DNA from: Calothrix sp. NIES-4101
Lineage (GTDB): Bacteria; Cyanobacteriota; Cyanobacteriia; Cyanobacteriales; Nostocaceae
Direction: 5' to 3'
Assembly (NCBI GenBank): GCA_004296455.1
Contig: AP018280.1
Span: 3,100,001 to 3,164,000 of the forward strand
DNA length: 64,000 bases
Notes under the pieces: model-generated
What the model was told of the DNA's origin: nothing
Database searches by the model: none
Seen by the model: the letters and a program-made list of their open reading frames with translations, nothing else
Shown: positions 54,916 to 63,706 of the stretch, in pieces
How the letters are laid out: each line of letters starts with the position of its first letter
Position numbering within the stretch: the first letter of the stretch is position 1
Position numbers and translations under genes: made by a program

Positions 54916-55896
54916 TTGAAATATCTCAAAGATAAAGTCACATTAGTCACAGGTGCTACGCGGGGTTTAGGGAAGGGAATTGCCATTGGTCTTGGTGAGG
55001 CAGGTGCAATTGTATACATCACCGGTCGCAGCCTCGATCGCTCAAATGCTGGTGACAAAATTTCCGGGAGTCTGCGGGAAACCCAAGCAGCAGTAGAAGC
55101 AGCAGGTGGTATTTGTATTCCCGTCCAGGTAGATCATAGCAACGATGAGCAAGTACGTTTACTATTCGAGCGTATCCAAGATGAGCAGAATGGCAAATTA
55201 GACCTATTAGTGAATAATGTTTACTCAGGCGTACAGGCATTAAAAGATGCCAATGGCAAGCCCTTCTGGGATTTTGAACCCAATCTTTGGGATGCTTGTA
55301 ATCAAGTTGGTCTACGTAGTCACTATGTAGCCAGTATTTTTGCTGCCCGGATGATGACTAAGCATAACTCTGGATTAATTTGCACTATTTCCTCCTGGGG
55401 CGGCATGTCCTATATCTTTGGTGCAGCTTACGGTGCAGGTAAAGCAGGCTGCGATCGCTTGGCGGCAGACATGGCTGTTGAACTCAAAAAATATAATGTT
55501 GCTTCTATTTCAGTATGGCCAGGTATTGTTGGCACTGAGCATATCTCCCTGATGGTATCCGAAATAGAGCAAACCAATGCTAACAACAAGCAAACCTCGT
55601 TAATGAGCGATCGCTACAACTGGGAAACTCCTTTACTGACTGGAAGGGTGATTGCCAAACTTGCGAGTGAAGCAAATATTATTCTTCGTACAGGCAAAGT
55701 GCAAATTGTTGCTGAGTTAGCACAGCAATACGGACTGGTAGATCAAGATGGAAATCTTCCTGTATCCCTGCGTTCTCTGCGTTTTGTGCTACCTTCAGTC
55801 TTACCTGCACTGAGACAATATTCATCACTGATACCTGACCTTAAAATACCCTGGTCATTGCTGCTAATCAGTACCCTCAAATCCCCAAAAAATTGA
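54916..55896 (+). CDS. SDR-family oxidoreductase (DHRS1-like)
   Basis: This 326-residue protein is a short-chain dehydrogenase: the NAD(P)-binding motif VTGATRGLGKGIAIGLGEAG, LDLLVNNVYSG (NNxY-type), catalytic Ser in ICTISSWGG and YGAGKAGCDR with the YxxxK pair. The extended C-terminus of about 70 residues fits the DHRS1-like subgroup. Translation starts at TTG 54916, supported by AGGAGA 7-8 bases upstream. Substrate is unknown. It is monocistronic. Confidence 0.88.
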   Translation: MKYLKDKVTLVTGATRGLGKGIAIGLGEAGAIVYITGRSLDRSNAGDKISGSLRETQAAVEAAGGICIPVQVDHSNDEQVRLLFERIQDEQNGKLDLLVNNVYSGVQALKDANGKPFWDFEPNLWDACNQVGLRSHYVASIFAARMMTKHNSGLICTISSWGGMSYIFGAAYGAGKAGCDRLAADMAVELKKYNVASISVWPGIVGTEHISLMVSEIEQTNANNKQTSLMSDRYNWETPLLTGRVIAKLASEANIILRTGKVQIVAELAQQYGLVDQDGNLPVSLRSLRFVLPSVLPALRQYSSLIPDLKIPWSLLLISTLKSPKN

Positions 55897-55989
55897 TGAA
55901 TATCAATTTTTATAGTTGTTTTTATAGTTGTAATTTGCCAATAATGGGATTTAGAGAGTATTTATCAAAAAATATCGCTTCTCCAAAAT

Positions 55990-56165
55990 CTGGCAACACA
56001 TAAAATAAATCTCCGTGTCTCTCCGCGTCCCCGCGTCATCATCTTGTGACTATCTTTTGGAAATTGTTACGAGTTATTAATTTTACTTTGCCTGTTATAT
56101 CATGTTCGGCTAATCACTTACAGTTAAGATTTCTCCGCGTCTCCGCATCTCTACGTCTCCATGTC
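55990..56165. repeat. Pyrimidine-rich dispersed repeats (CTCCGCGTCTCC family)
   Basis: CTCCGTGTCTCTCCGCGTCC near 56011 and CTCCGCGTCTCCGCATCTCT near 56132 are two copies, in reverse orientation, of the purine-rich repeat seen near 39810, 39890 and 50270. A near-inverted copy of the 50240-50270 sequence (TACTTATC/AGACTGACA against TGTCAGTCTTAATAAGAAGT) lies at 56161-56185. This is intergenic repeat DNA typical of Nostocales. Confidence 0.55.
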
Positions 56166-56263
56166 AGTCTTAATAAGAAGTATTTAACCGGACATGATAT
56201 TAGTGATATGTGATTTTTGCGACAATTTTAGATAGTATAACGAAAGCGTCATCTTGAGTATCT

Positions 56264-57598
56264 ATGCTAAGTGTTGTCAATAATACCGAACTTTTAAAAA
56301 AGCTCTACAATGCTTTCGACCCATTTCGCCCTCTCCCAGCCGGAGACCCCACTTATGTAGACTGTCAGGATGTCCGGGGAGATGCGGATATTATCGAAGA
56401 ACTAGGGAATCGCATTCAACTAGCTAACCAGAATACCTATCAATTATATTCGGGGCATCGGGGTGCAGGTAAGTCAACAGAGTTACTGAAGTTAAAACAG
56501 TACTTAGAAAATCGGCAATTTTATGTTGTATATTTTGCTGCTGATGAAGAAGATATTGACTCCGAAGATGCTCAGTATACAGATATACTCCTGGCTTGTA
56601 CCCGGCGTTTGCTGCGGGATTTAGGTGATATTGCAAGTCCCCGTCCATTGTTAAACTGGTTGCAGGAGCGTTGGCAAGAATTAAGAGATTTAGCACAAAC
56701 TGAGATGCAGTTTGAGGATATGGGGGTTGAATTGCAAATGTCTCAGTTTGCCAAGTTAACGGCAAATTTGCGGGCAGTGCCACAATTGAGACAACAGATT
56801 CGCGAGAAGGTTAATCCTCACACTGTAACTTTGATTAAGGTATTAAATGAATTTCTTAGTGATGCCAAAAAGCGACTACCAAATGGTTATACTAAACTGG
56901 CGGTGATTGTCGATAATTTAGATCGCATGGTATTAGTTAAAGAAGGCGATCGCACTAATTATGATGAGGTATTTTTAGATCGTAGTGAACAATTGAAGGC
57001 TTTAGATTGCCATTTAATTTATACTGTTCCCATTTCCATGGTTTATTCCATTAGAGCCACTGATTTAAGGGATATTTATGGGGATTGTTTAATCCTACCA
57101 ATGATAATGGTGCGGAATCCGGCGGGAGAGGTTTATCAGCCAGGATTAAATAAACTTCAAGAAGTCATTCGCAAGCGAGTGCGACAACATGCACCAGAAT
57201 TATCTTTAGAAACACAGATATTTGATAATCCACAAACAATCAATAAACTTTGTTTAATGAGTGGAGGACATGTGAGAAATTTACTTTTATTAACTCAAGA
57301 TGCCATATCACGGACTGAAGAATTACCAATTACCGAAAGAGCAGTTCGTCGTGCCATCACCCAAGCTAGAGATACCTATCGTCGAACTGTAGAAAATCAT
57401 CAATGGGATTTACTGGCGGAAATATTTCTTTCTAAACGCATTATTAATGATGATCAATATCGTTGTTTAATGTATAATCGTTGCCTTTTAGAATATCGCT
57501 ATTTAGATGATGAAGAAGAAATGCATCGTTGGTATGATACCCATCCATTAATTCAAGGAATACAGGAATTTAAAGAAGCTCTGGCGAGACTTTCATGA
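56264..57598 (+). CDS. STAND/AAA-like P-loop ATPase
   Basis: This 444-residue protein begins with a short N-terminal region and has Walker A YSGHRGAGKSTELLKLK near 62-78, a following YFAADEEDID acidic segment and Walker B LAVIVDNLDRMVL near 212-224. LIYTVPISMVYSI is a sensor-like strand, and a C-terminal helical region follows with LCLMSGGHVRNLLLLTQDAI (a winged-helix-like lid as in STAND and Orc/Cdc6-type ATPases). Its stop overlaps the start of the following TPR gene by 4 bases (ATGA), so the two proteins are made together and probably interact. No effector domain is present in this chain. It likely acts as the nucleotide switch of a two-protein system. Confidence 0.85.
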   Translation: MLSVVNNTELLKKLYNAFDPFRPLPAGDPTYVDCQDVRGDADIIEELGNRIQLANQNTYQLYSGHRGAGKSTELLKLKQYLENRQFYVVYFAADEEDIDSEDAQYTDILLACTRRLLRDLGDIASPRPLLNWLQERWQELRDLAQTEMQFEDMGVELQMSQFAKLTANLRAVPQLRQQIREKVNPHTVTLIKVLNEFLSDAKKRLPNGYTKLAVIVDNLDRMVLVKEGDRTNYDEVFLDRSEQLKALDCHLIYTVPISMVYSIRATDLRDIYGDCLILPMIMVRNPAGEVYQPGLNKLQEVIRKRVRQHAPELSLETQIFDNPQTINKLCLMSGGHVRNLLLLTQDAISRTEELPITERAVRRAITQARDTYRRTVENHQWDLLAEIFLSKRIINDDQYRCLMYNRCLLEYRYLDDEEEMHRWYDTHPLIQGIQEFKEALARLS

Positions 57599-60075
57599 AT
57601 CAATCTATCAATGATTGGGATGATGATTTATCTCCAGAGCCAGAGGAGGTTTATCAAGATTTAATTCGCGCCCTCACACGCAAAGAAGGTTTTGGCTTAT
57701 TTTTTGTCCAATGTTCACAAACTGAAGCTGAACGGGTGATTACGAGAATAAAACAGGAAATTCCTCAAAGGAAAATTCAGGTATTACGTTTAGCTGAAGC
57801 TATTAATAATTTATATCAAAGGGTGGCTGAGTTTACCCAAAATAAGCAAGTTGATATTTTATTAATTACTGGCTTAGAATATTCTTTGTATAAATATGAA
57901 AAGCGTAATTTTGGCGAAATTAGCGAAGGACAATTTAGTAATTTAAGTAGTGTTCCGCCAATTTTAAATCATCTTAACCAGCAGAGAGAAAGGTTTAGAG
58001 ATGATTTTAATATTTGCTTTGTATTTATCTTGCGCTCATTTTCTATTAGTTACTTAATTCACCGCGCCCCAGATTTCTTTGATTGGCGCTCAGGTGTTTT
58101 TGAATTACCAATAACGCCAGAAGTATTTGCAGAAGAATCATCACGATTGATTTTAGAGGGAGATTATGAAGAATATTTAAAATTGACTCCTGAACAAAAA
58201 ATAGGGAAAATTTTAGAATTTCAAGAGTTAGTTGCTGAAGATTATCAGCTAGAAATAAATCGTGCCGATTTACTCTTTAAATTAGGTAATTTATTAGTTG
58301 CTGCGAATGAATATCAAGCGGCGATTTCCTCCTACGATGAAGCAGTTAAAATTAAGCCAGATTATTATCAAGCTTGGTACAACCGAGGATTAGCGCTAAG
58401 ACATTTAGAGAGATTTGAAGATGCTGTAGTTTCATTTGACAAAGCCTTACAAATTAAACCTGATTTTGACTCTGCTTTCAACAATCGTGGTGCAGTTCTA
58501 AGTGATAATTTGCAAAGATATGAAGATGCTATATCTTCCTATCAAGAAGCAGTAAAAATTAAACCCGGACTACATGAATATTGGTTTAATCAAGGGATTG
58601 CATTATTAAATTGTGGACGTTACCAAGAGGCAATTATTAGTTTTGAGCAGGCATTAAAAATCAAACCAGAAGAACATAAAACTTGGTTTGCGCGTGGGAA
58701 TGCATTATATGCTTTAGAACTACATCAAGAAGCAATAGAAAGTTACAACAAAGCAATTGAATTAACCAATGCGATCGCAAGTATCAATCATCAGGAAGAA
58801 AGCAACCATCATAGTATTATCAATGCCTTAATTCAACAATATTATTTCCTTTATAAACTAGATAGTCTCATCTCTAGTTTTGTCGGCTATGAAGATTATA
58901 AAATCACCCCTTCAGTTGCCAAACTAGATTTATATTGGCGATCGCGTTTATATTTTGACTACCAGGCAGAAAATAACAATACAAAGGATGCAATTGTAGA
59001 TTGGCTCTTAGGAATTGATTTGAAAATATTCGAGAAACTCAATTCTCAAGAACTGGAAATTGCCAAACAAGCAATGGAATACCGCTATAAAATTTTACGC
59101 CAAAGATATTTTAAATTTAGCCGAGAAAAAGCTTACAGTAATTTAATTTCTATCCTGACAGAATTTATCACATCACGGAAAAAAATCCACGCATTGATTA
59201 CCTCTAACCATGAAAATCAACATGTAATTCTGGATATATTAGAAACAGTAGTTCAAGAAATATTACAAACTGATAAATATATTCAAGAGCATATTCATGC
59301 GATCGCCCAATATACAACAAATATAGAACTGCGAAATGCCTTACTCTTTGCGACTACAGAAGAATATTGTTTGCGTCCAATCAGTAATCAACCTGTAATA
59401 GTCCATGCTCTGATTAATTATTTATGTCGTAATCAAAGAGAAAATCCCACAACTCAACTCAAAATTAGGAGAGAAATTAGAAAAGGAATCAAAACAACTA
59501 GTAAAAAAGAAAAAAATATCCTACTTGCTAATACCAAAGAATTTCCAGAAATTAACCCTCCAGAAATTAATATTCAAGAAATAATTCAGTCAGATATCAG
59601 ACAAACAGCAACAAATACAACATTTTTACAAAATATAGCCAAAGAAGAATTTGAAGAATACTTAGCCAAAAATGTCGGGCAAGATGGAGTTAAATGGTTG
59701 CAACTCTATCTTCAAGGCAAATCTCAAGAAGAAATCGCCCAACAATTAAATAAACCAATCAAAGAAATATATCAATTGCGAGAAAAAGTTAGTTATTACG
59801 CCTTGCGATTATTTGCCACACCAGGAAAATCAGGAATTATTGATACCTGGCTAAAAAATACTTCCCAGGAAAATAACTTTCAACTCAATCAAAAACAATG
59901 GCAAAAATTGTATCAAGAGCTCACTCCTCTACAAAGAAAAATTCTTGAACTCCGCCAAAAAAGTAAATCTATTGAAGTAATCGGGCAACAGCTAAAAATC
60001 AAACCAAATCAAGTTATGAATGAATGGACTGTCATCTATCTCACTGCCCAAGTTGTCAAAAATGAGGGTAAGTAG
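57595..60075 (+). CDS. TPR protein fused to a HetZ-related C-terminal module
   Basis: This 826-residue protein has an N-terminal alpha/beta domain (1-200; FGLFFVQCSQTEAERVITRI, VDILLITGLEYSL, FNICFVFILRSFS) that resembles a degenerate P-loop or partner domain. Four to five TPRs follow at about 222-391 (YQAWYNRGLALRHLERFEDA, EYWFNQGIALLNCGRYQEAI). The C-terminal module (about 440-826) has LDLYWRSRLYFDYQ, LLFATTEEYCLRPISNQPVI, KWLQLYLQGKSQEEIAQQLN, and LTPLQRKILELRQKS with a final helix-turn-helix-like segment. From memory it matches the cyanobacterial family called HetZ-related protein 2, so a transcription or DNA-linked output is plausible. It overlaps the ATPase gene by 4 bases. Confidence 0.75.
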   Translation: MNQSINDWDDDLSPEPEEVYQDLIRALTRKEGFGLFFVQCSQTEAERVITRIKQEIPQRKIQVLRLAEAINNLYQRVAEFTQNKQVDILLITGLEYSLYKYEKRNFGEISEGQFSNLSSVPPILNHLNQQRERFRDDFNICFVFILRSFSISYLIHRAPDFFDWRSGVFELPITPEVFAEESSRLILEGDYEEYLKLTPEQKIGKILEFQELVAEDYQLEINRADLLFKLGNLLVAANEYQAAISSYDEAVKIKPDYYQAWYNRGLALRHLERFEDAVVSFDKALQIKPDFDSAFNNRGAVLSDNLQRYEDAISSYQEAVKIKPGLHEYWFNQGIALLNCGRYQEAIISFEQALKIKPEEHKTWFARGNALYALELHQEAIESYNKAIELTNAIASINHQEESNHHSIINALIQQYYFLYKLDSLISSFVGYEDYKITPSVAKLDLYWRSRLYFDYQAENNNTKDAIVDWLLGIDLKIFEKLNSQELEIAKQAMEYRYKILRQRYFKFSREKAYSNLISILTEFITSRKKIHALITSNHENQHVILDILETVVQEILQTDKYIQEHIHAIAQYTTNIELRNALLFATTEEYCLRPISNQPVIVHALINYLCRNQRENPTTQLKIRREIRKGIKTTSKKEKNILLANTKEFPEINPPEINIQEIIQSDIRQTATNTTFLQNIAKEEFEEYLAKNVGQDGVKWLQLYLQGKSQEEIAQQLNKPIKEIYQLREKVSYYALRLFATPGKSGIIDTWLKNTSQENNFQLNQKQWQKLYQELTPLQRKILELRQKSKSIEVIGQQLKIKPNQVMNEWTVIYLTAQVVKNEGK

Positions 60076-60428
60076 GTCGGTGTTAAAAATTGTCGTTATG
60101 GCAAGGCAAGAAGCAGAGGGCAGAAGGCAGGAGGGAAGAGATTTTCAAGTCACTTTACTTTTCGTTACATACTACTCTGCGAGAAGCCGCTCCGCGTCTA
60201 CGGTTTATTTGCACCGTTCTACTTAACTCTCATTAAAATAATCTCATTCCTCAATTACCATTATTCCCAATTACCATGCCCTCCAGCATCCTCCAAAACC
60301 TAACGCGATCGCAGTCAATGTTCTAAAATAGACATAGAAGCATTCGAGGACCAGTTCACTGGTTATATACGCCTATCGAGACTATCTTTGGTAATCTCCA
60401 AGGTTTAAAGAGCAGCCAGCTAAAACAA
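60076..60428. other. Spacer between the TPR-HetZ-like gene and hflX, including hflX upstream reading frame
   Basis: The first 150 bases contain a purine-rich dispersed repeat (CAGAGGGCAGAAGGCAGG near 60114) and a GAGAAGCCGCTCCGCGTC stretch near 60181. From 60327 on, the frame of hflX is open and from 60375 it encodes a sequence like the conserved HflX N-terminus (ETIFGNLQGLKSSQLKQ), but without ATG, GTG or TTG until 60429. Confidence 0.5.
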
Positions 60429-62135
60429 TTGCAACGGCTGTACCACCAGCGCTTACCGGGCGATCGCGTCACCACGCCCGAATTTTCCCAGCGTCTGGCA
60501 GCTATTAGCACTGAAATAAATCTCCCTGTGTGTGCCTACATCAATCGTCGCGGACAAGTCATCCGGGTTGGTGTAGGCACTCCACGTCAAACGCAGATTC
60601 CACCGCTAGAATTGCCCCGTTACGGCGCAGAACGACTTAGCGGTATCCGTTGCGTCGCAACACACTTAAAGTCAGAACCGCCAAATGATTCGGCTTTAAC
60701 AGCAATGGCGATGCAAAGACTTGATGCCCTAGTTGTACTGAATATTACCGGAACCGGATTTACCAAACGTGGTGGTGGGGCGACTGGATATGTAAAAGAG
60801 GCTTATCTAGCGCACCTAACTGCACAAGATACTCGTATTTCAGTCAATACAAATTCCGGCAATAATGGCGCATCTGAAAATGACAAGGATAACTCCCTAC
60901 CAACCCCAAGTTGGCATATTTCGCCACCAATGAGTTTGGATGTCTTGTCCAACCAAGATTTTATCGACTTGGTAGAAGAACTCGAACAAGAATTTCAACG
61001 CGAATTTAGTGGACAAGATGTTAGCAGCGATCGCGATCGGGTTGTGATTGTTGGGGTAATGACTGACAAAACCACAGCCCACCAATTCCAAGACATTGTC
61101 ATTGAATTGGGACGGTTGGTTGATACTGCTGGCGGCGAAGTTTTGCAAACAATGTGGCAAAAACGCAGTCGTGTTCACCCCCAAACAGTCGTCGGGGAAG
61201 GAAAAGTCCAAGAAATCGCCCTCACAGCACAAACTTTAGGGGCGAATCTGGTTGTATTCGATCGCGATTTATCCCCCTCCCAAGTCCGCAATCTCGAAGC
61301 CCAAATCGGTGTCCGCGTTGTTGACAGAACCGAAGTCATCTTAGATATTTTCGCCCAACGTGCCCAATCCCGTGCGGGTAAATTACAAGTCGAACTGGCA
61401 CAACTAGAATATATGATGCCTCGACTCACCGGACGCGGACAAGCCATGTCACGACTGGGGGGCGGTATCGGTACGCGAGGTCCTGGTGAAACCAAGCTGG
61501 AAACCGAAAGACGAGCAATTAGCAAACGCATTTCCCGGTTGCAGCAAGAAGTAAACCAACTGCAAGCACATCGATCGCGTTTGCGCCAGCGACGACAACA
61601 TGAGCAAATTCCCTCCATCGCTGTGGTTGGGTATACCAACGCCGGAAAATCGACGCTGTTAAATACCTTGACAAATGCCGAAGTGTATGTAGCTGACCAA
61701 TTGTTTGCCACACTTGACCCGACAACACGACGTTTGATAGTTCCCGGTGCGACGAATAATATACCCCAGGAAATTCTCATTACCGACACGGTAGGGTTTA
61801 TCCATGAACTACCAGATGCTTTGATGGATGCTTTTCGCGCCACTTTAGAAGAAGTGACAGAGGCTGACGCTTTATTGCATTTGGTTGATTTATCCCATCC
61901 AGCTTGGTTGAGCCATGTTCGGGCAGTACGGGATATTTTGGGAATAATGCCCATTACACCGGGTCCGGCATTGGTTGTATTTAACAAAATCGACAAAGCG
62001 AGTAGTGAAACTCTTGCACTAGCAAGAGAAGAGTTTCCGATGGCTGTGTTCATTTCCGCCAGCGAACGTTTAGGTTTAGAAACCTTACGTCAGCGTCTTG
62101 GACAGTTGATTCACTACGCAGTTTCATCTCAGTAA
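60429..62135 (+). CDS. hflX: Ribosome-associated GTPase HflX
   Basis: HflX splits or rescues stalled ribosomes. From TTG 60429 the protein is 568 residues. It has an N-terminal cyanobacterial extension (PVCAYINRRGQVIRVGVGTP, YGAERLSGIRCVATHLK), the HflX domain (HPQTVVGEGKVQEIALTAQT, GGIGTRGPGETKLETERR) and the GTPase with G1 GYTNAGKSTLLNTL, G3 DTVGFIHELPDALMDAFRAT and G4 FNKIDKAS. The coding match seems to extend upstream to about 60375 (IETIFGNLQGLKSSQLKQ), where related proteins begin MET; here the codon is ATC. Either an ATC start is used or the protein starts at the TTG. A terminator follows. Confidence 0.93.
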   Translation: MQRLYHQRLPGDRVTTPEFSQRLAAISTEINLPVCAYINRRGQVIRVGVGTPRQTQIPPLELPRYGAERLSGIRCVATHLKSEPPNDSALTAMAMQRLDALVVLNITGTGFTKRGGGATGYVKEAYLAHLTAQDTRISVNTNSGNNGASENDKDNSLPTPSWHISPPMSLDVLSNQDFIDLVEELEQEFQREFSGQDVSSDRDRVVIVGVMTDKTTAHQFQDIVIELGRLVDTAGGEVLQTMWQKRSRVHPQTVVGEGKVQEIALTAQTLGANLVVFDRDLSPSQVRNLEAQIGVRVVDRTEVILDIFAQRAQSRAGKLQVELAQLEYMMPRLTGRGQAMSRLGGGIGTRGPGETKLETERRAISKRISRLQQEVNQLQAHRSRLRQRRQHEQIPSIAVVGYTNAGKSTLLNTLTNAEVYVADQLFATLDPTTRRLIVPGATNNIPQEILITDTVGFIHELPDALMDAFRATLEEVTEADALLHLVDLSHPAWLSHVRAVRDILGIMPITPGPALVVFNKIDKASSETLALAREEFPMAVFISASERLGLETLRQRLGQLIHYAVSSQ

Positions 62136-62176
62136 ATACCGCCATATGTTTTAGTGAAATAATTAACATAATTAAT

Positions 62177-62214
62177 GCTCTAATCGGCTATGCAAGCTTG
62201 TTTAGAGCTTTTTT
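62177..62214 (+). terminator. Intrinsic terminator after hflX
   Basis: GCTCTAA at 62177-62183 pairs with TTAGAGC at 62202-62208, followed by six T residues. It lies 42 bases after the hflX stop. Confidence 0.75.
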
Positions 62215-62313
62215 AATGGTTTTTCTACAAGCGTACAAAAAACAGTAATTATTGGGTGGGTAGTAAAGATTTTGACTTGTATACTAAAACAACGGATTTC
62301 CTATATATCAATT

Positions 62314-63210
62314 ATGTATACAGAATCAGAATTAGAAAAACTAGAATCAAAAGAAGTCCAAGTCAAGCTTTTACTAGCAGGAGGACATGAGTACACCGTT
62401 TATCTCAACTCACATACTCCTTTATTACATAGTTTATTAACATCTATTGCCGCTCGTGCTTGCAAACAGGAACCAAATTATCACGGTTTATTTCAAATTC
62501 CTATAAATCAAGGTAAATCAATTTTGTCTTTTCCTAGCGAAAACCTAGTTGGGATAATTACAGAACCACCTATGCTGATTCAGCAAACAGAAGTAACTGA
62601 AGTATCCCAGGATATCAAAGCTGAGATTTTGCCTTCTGAATACATCCAGATAGATAATTTTTTGACTCCTGAAGAACACAAAAAACTAATTAAATATGTC
62701 CTCAAAAGAAAGTCACAATTTTTAACGACAAATACTTCTACCAACGACGCAAATTATCGTCGTTCAATGGCTCTCTATTCATTTCCTGAATTTTCAGAAT
62801 TAATTCTCAAAAAAATCCGTGAGAGAATTCCAGAAATTTTAAATAAATTTGGGATTTCTCCTTTTACCATATCTCAAATTGAAAGTCAACTTACCTCCCA
62901 TAACGATGGTAATTATTATAAAGTTCACAATGATAACGGTAGTCCCGAAACTGCTAGCAGAGAGCTAACATATGTTTACTATTTTTATCAAGAGCCTAAA
63001 CCGTTTACTGGTGGTGAATTACTGATTTACGACAGCAAAATTGAAAATAACTTTTACGTACAAGCCAAATCTTATAAAACAGTGGAGCCACGCAATAATA
63101 GTATTGTTTTCTTCCTCAGCAGGTATATGCATGAAGTCCTGCCTGTCAGTTGTCCTTCTAAAAACTTTGCTGATAGTCGTTTTACTATTAATGGTTGGGT
63201 ACGTAGATAA
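62314..63210 (+). CDS. 2-oxoglutarate/Fe(II)-dependent oxygenase (prolyl-4-hydroxylase-like)
   Basis: From the ATG at 62314 the protein is 298 residues; a TTG at 62272 would add 14 residues without a ribosome site. An N-terminal domain (1-100) of unknown type precedes the oxygenase: IQIDNFLTPEEHKKLIKYVL, then the HxD iron ligands in YYKVHNDNG, YVYYFYQEPKPFTGGELLIYD, the distal His in RYMHEVLPV, and the 2-oxoglutarate-binding Arg in DSRFTINGWV. All key residues are present. The family hydroxylates proteins or small molecules; the target is unknown. A terminator follows at 63281. Confidence 0.87.
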   Translation: MYTESELEKLESKEVQVKLLLAGGHEYTVYLNSHTPLLHSLLTSIAARACKQEPNYHGLFQIPINQGKSILSFPSENLVGIITEPPMLIQQTEVTEVSQDIKAEILPSEYIQIDNFLTPEEHKKLIKYVLKRKSQFLTTNTSTNDANYRRSMALYSFPEFSELILKKIRERIPEILNKFGISPFTISQIESQLTSHNDGNYYKVHNDNGSPETASRELTYVYYFYQEPKPFTGGELLIYDSKIENNFYVQAKSYKTVEPRNNSIVFFLSRYMHEVLPVSCPSKNFADSRFTINGWVRR

Positions 63211-63280
63211 GTGTATTGCCAGTAGGATGTTTTCGGCACACCGTCACCCATTATCTAAAATTTGAATTTATCAAATTCCT

Positions 63281-63321
63281 GAGAACCTCAATTTCTTAAA
63301 GAAGTTGGGGTTCTGCTTTTA
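63281..63321 (+). terminator. Terminator-like hairpin after the oxygenase gene
   Basis: GAACCTCAATTTCTT and AAGAAGTTGGGGTTC pair almost completely around a short loop, followed by TGCTTTT. The GAACC(T/C)CAA...TTGGGGTTC form is also common as an intergenic repeat in cyanobacteria. Confidence 0.7.
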
Positions 63322-63706
63322 TCAGCATCCACATTATCTTGCTGCGGATACAGAGAAACACACCGTTTAATAATTTCATCAATTTACATTTTCTACATAA
63401 TTAATCTAGGAATTATTAAATAAATTTAAATCACTAATTATTTATAACGGTATTTGCCCTGATATATGAATACATAACTTGGCTAAATTCAAATAGGACT
63501 GTATTCTGATATGGTCATAAAAAATAAACTTATTACCGTAGTTTCACTCTTAACAAATTATTTTTTTACGAGAAAAGCTAATTTGTTAAAGACATTAAGA
63601 ATACAGCAATAAATAGCAGACAAAAAATAATTTGTTTTCAATAATTGGTAAGTAACAAAATACAACAAACAACTTTTGATTTCTGTTTCAGGAGCTTGAC
63701 TTAAAA
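63322..63706. other. AT-rich promoter region of the last gene
   Basis: About 385 bases without an open frame. The end carries CAGGAG 16 bases before the ATG of the secreted repeat protein, a rather distant ribosome site. No other signal is clear. Confidence 0.4.

Noticed and set aside
61175-62053. 292-codon minus-strand frame inside hflX
   Set aside because: Antisense to a clear GTPase gene; no domain; an artefact of codon bias in hflX.
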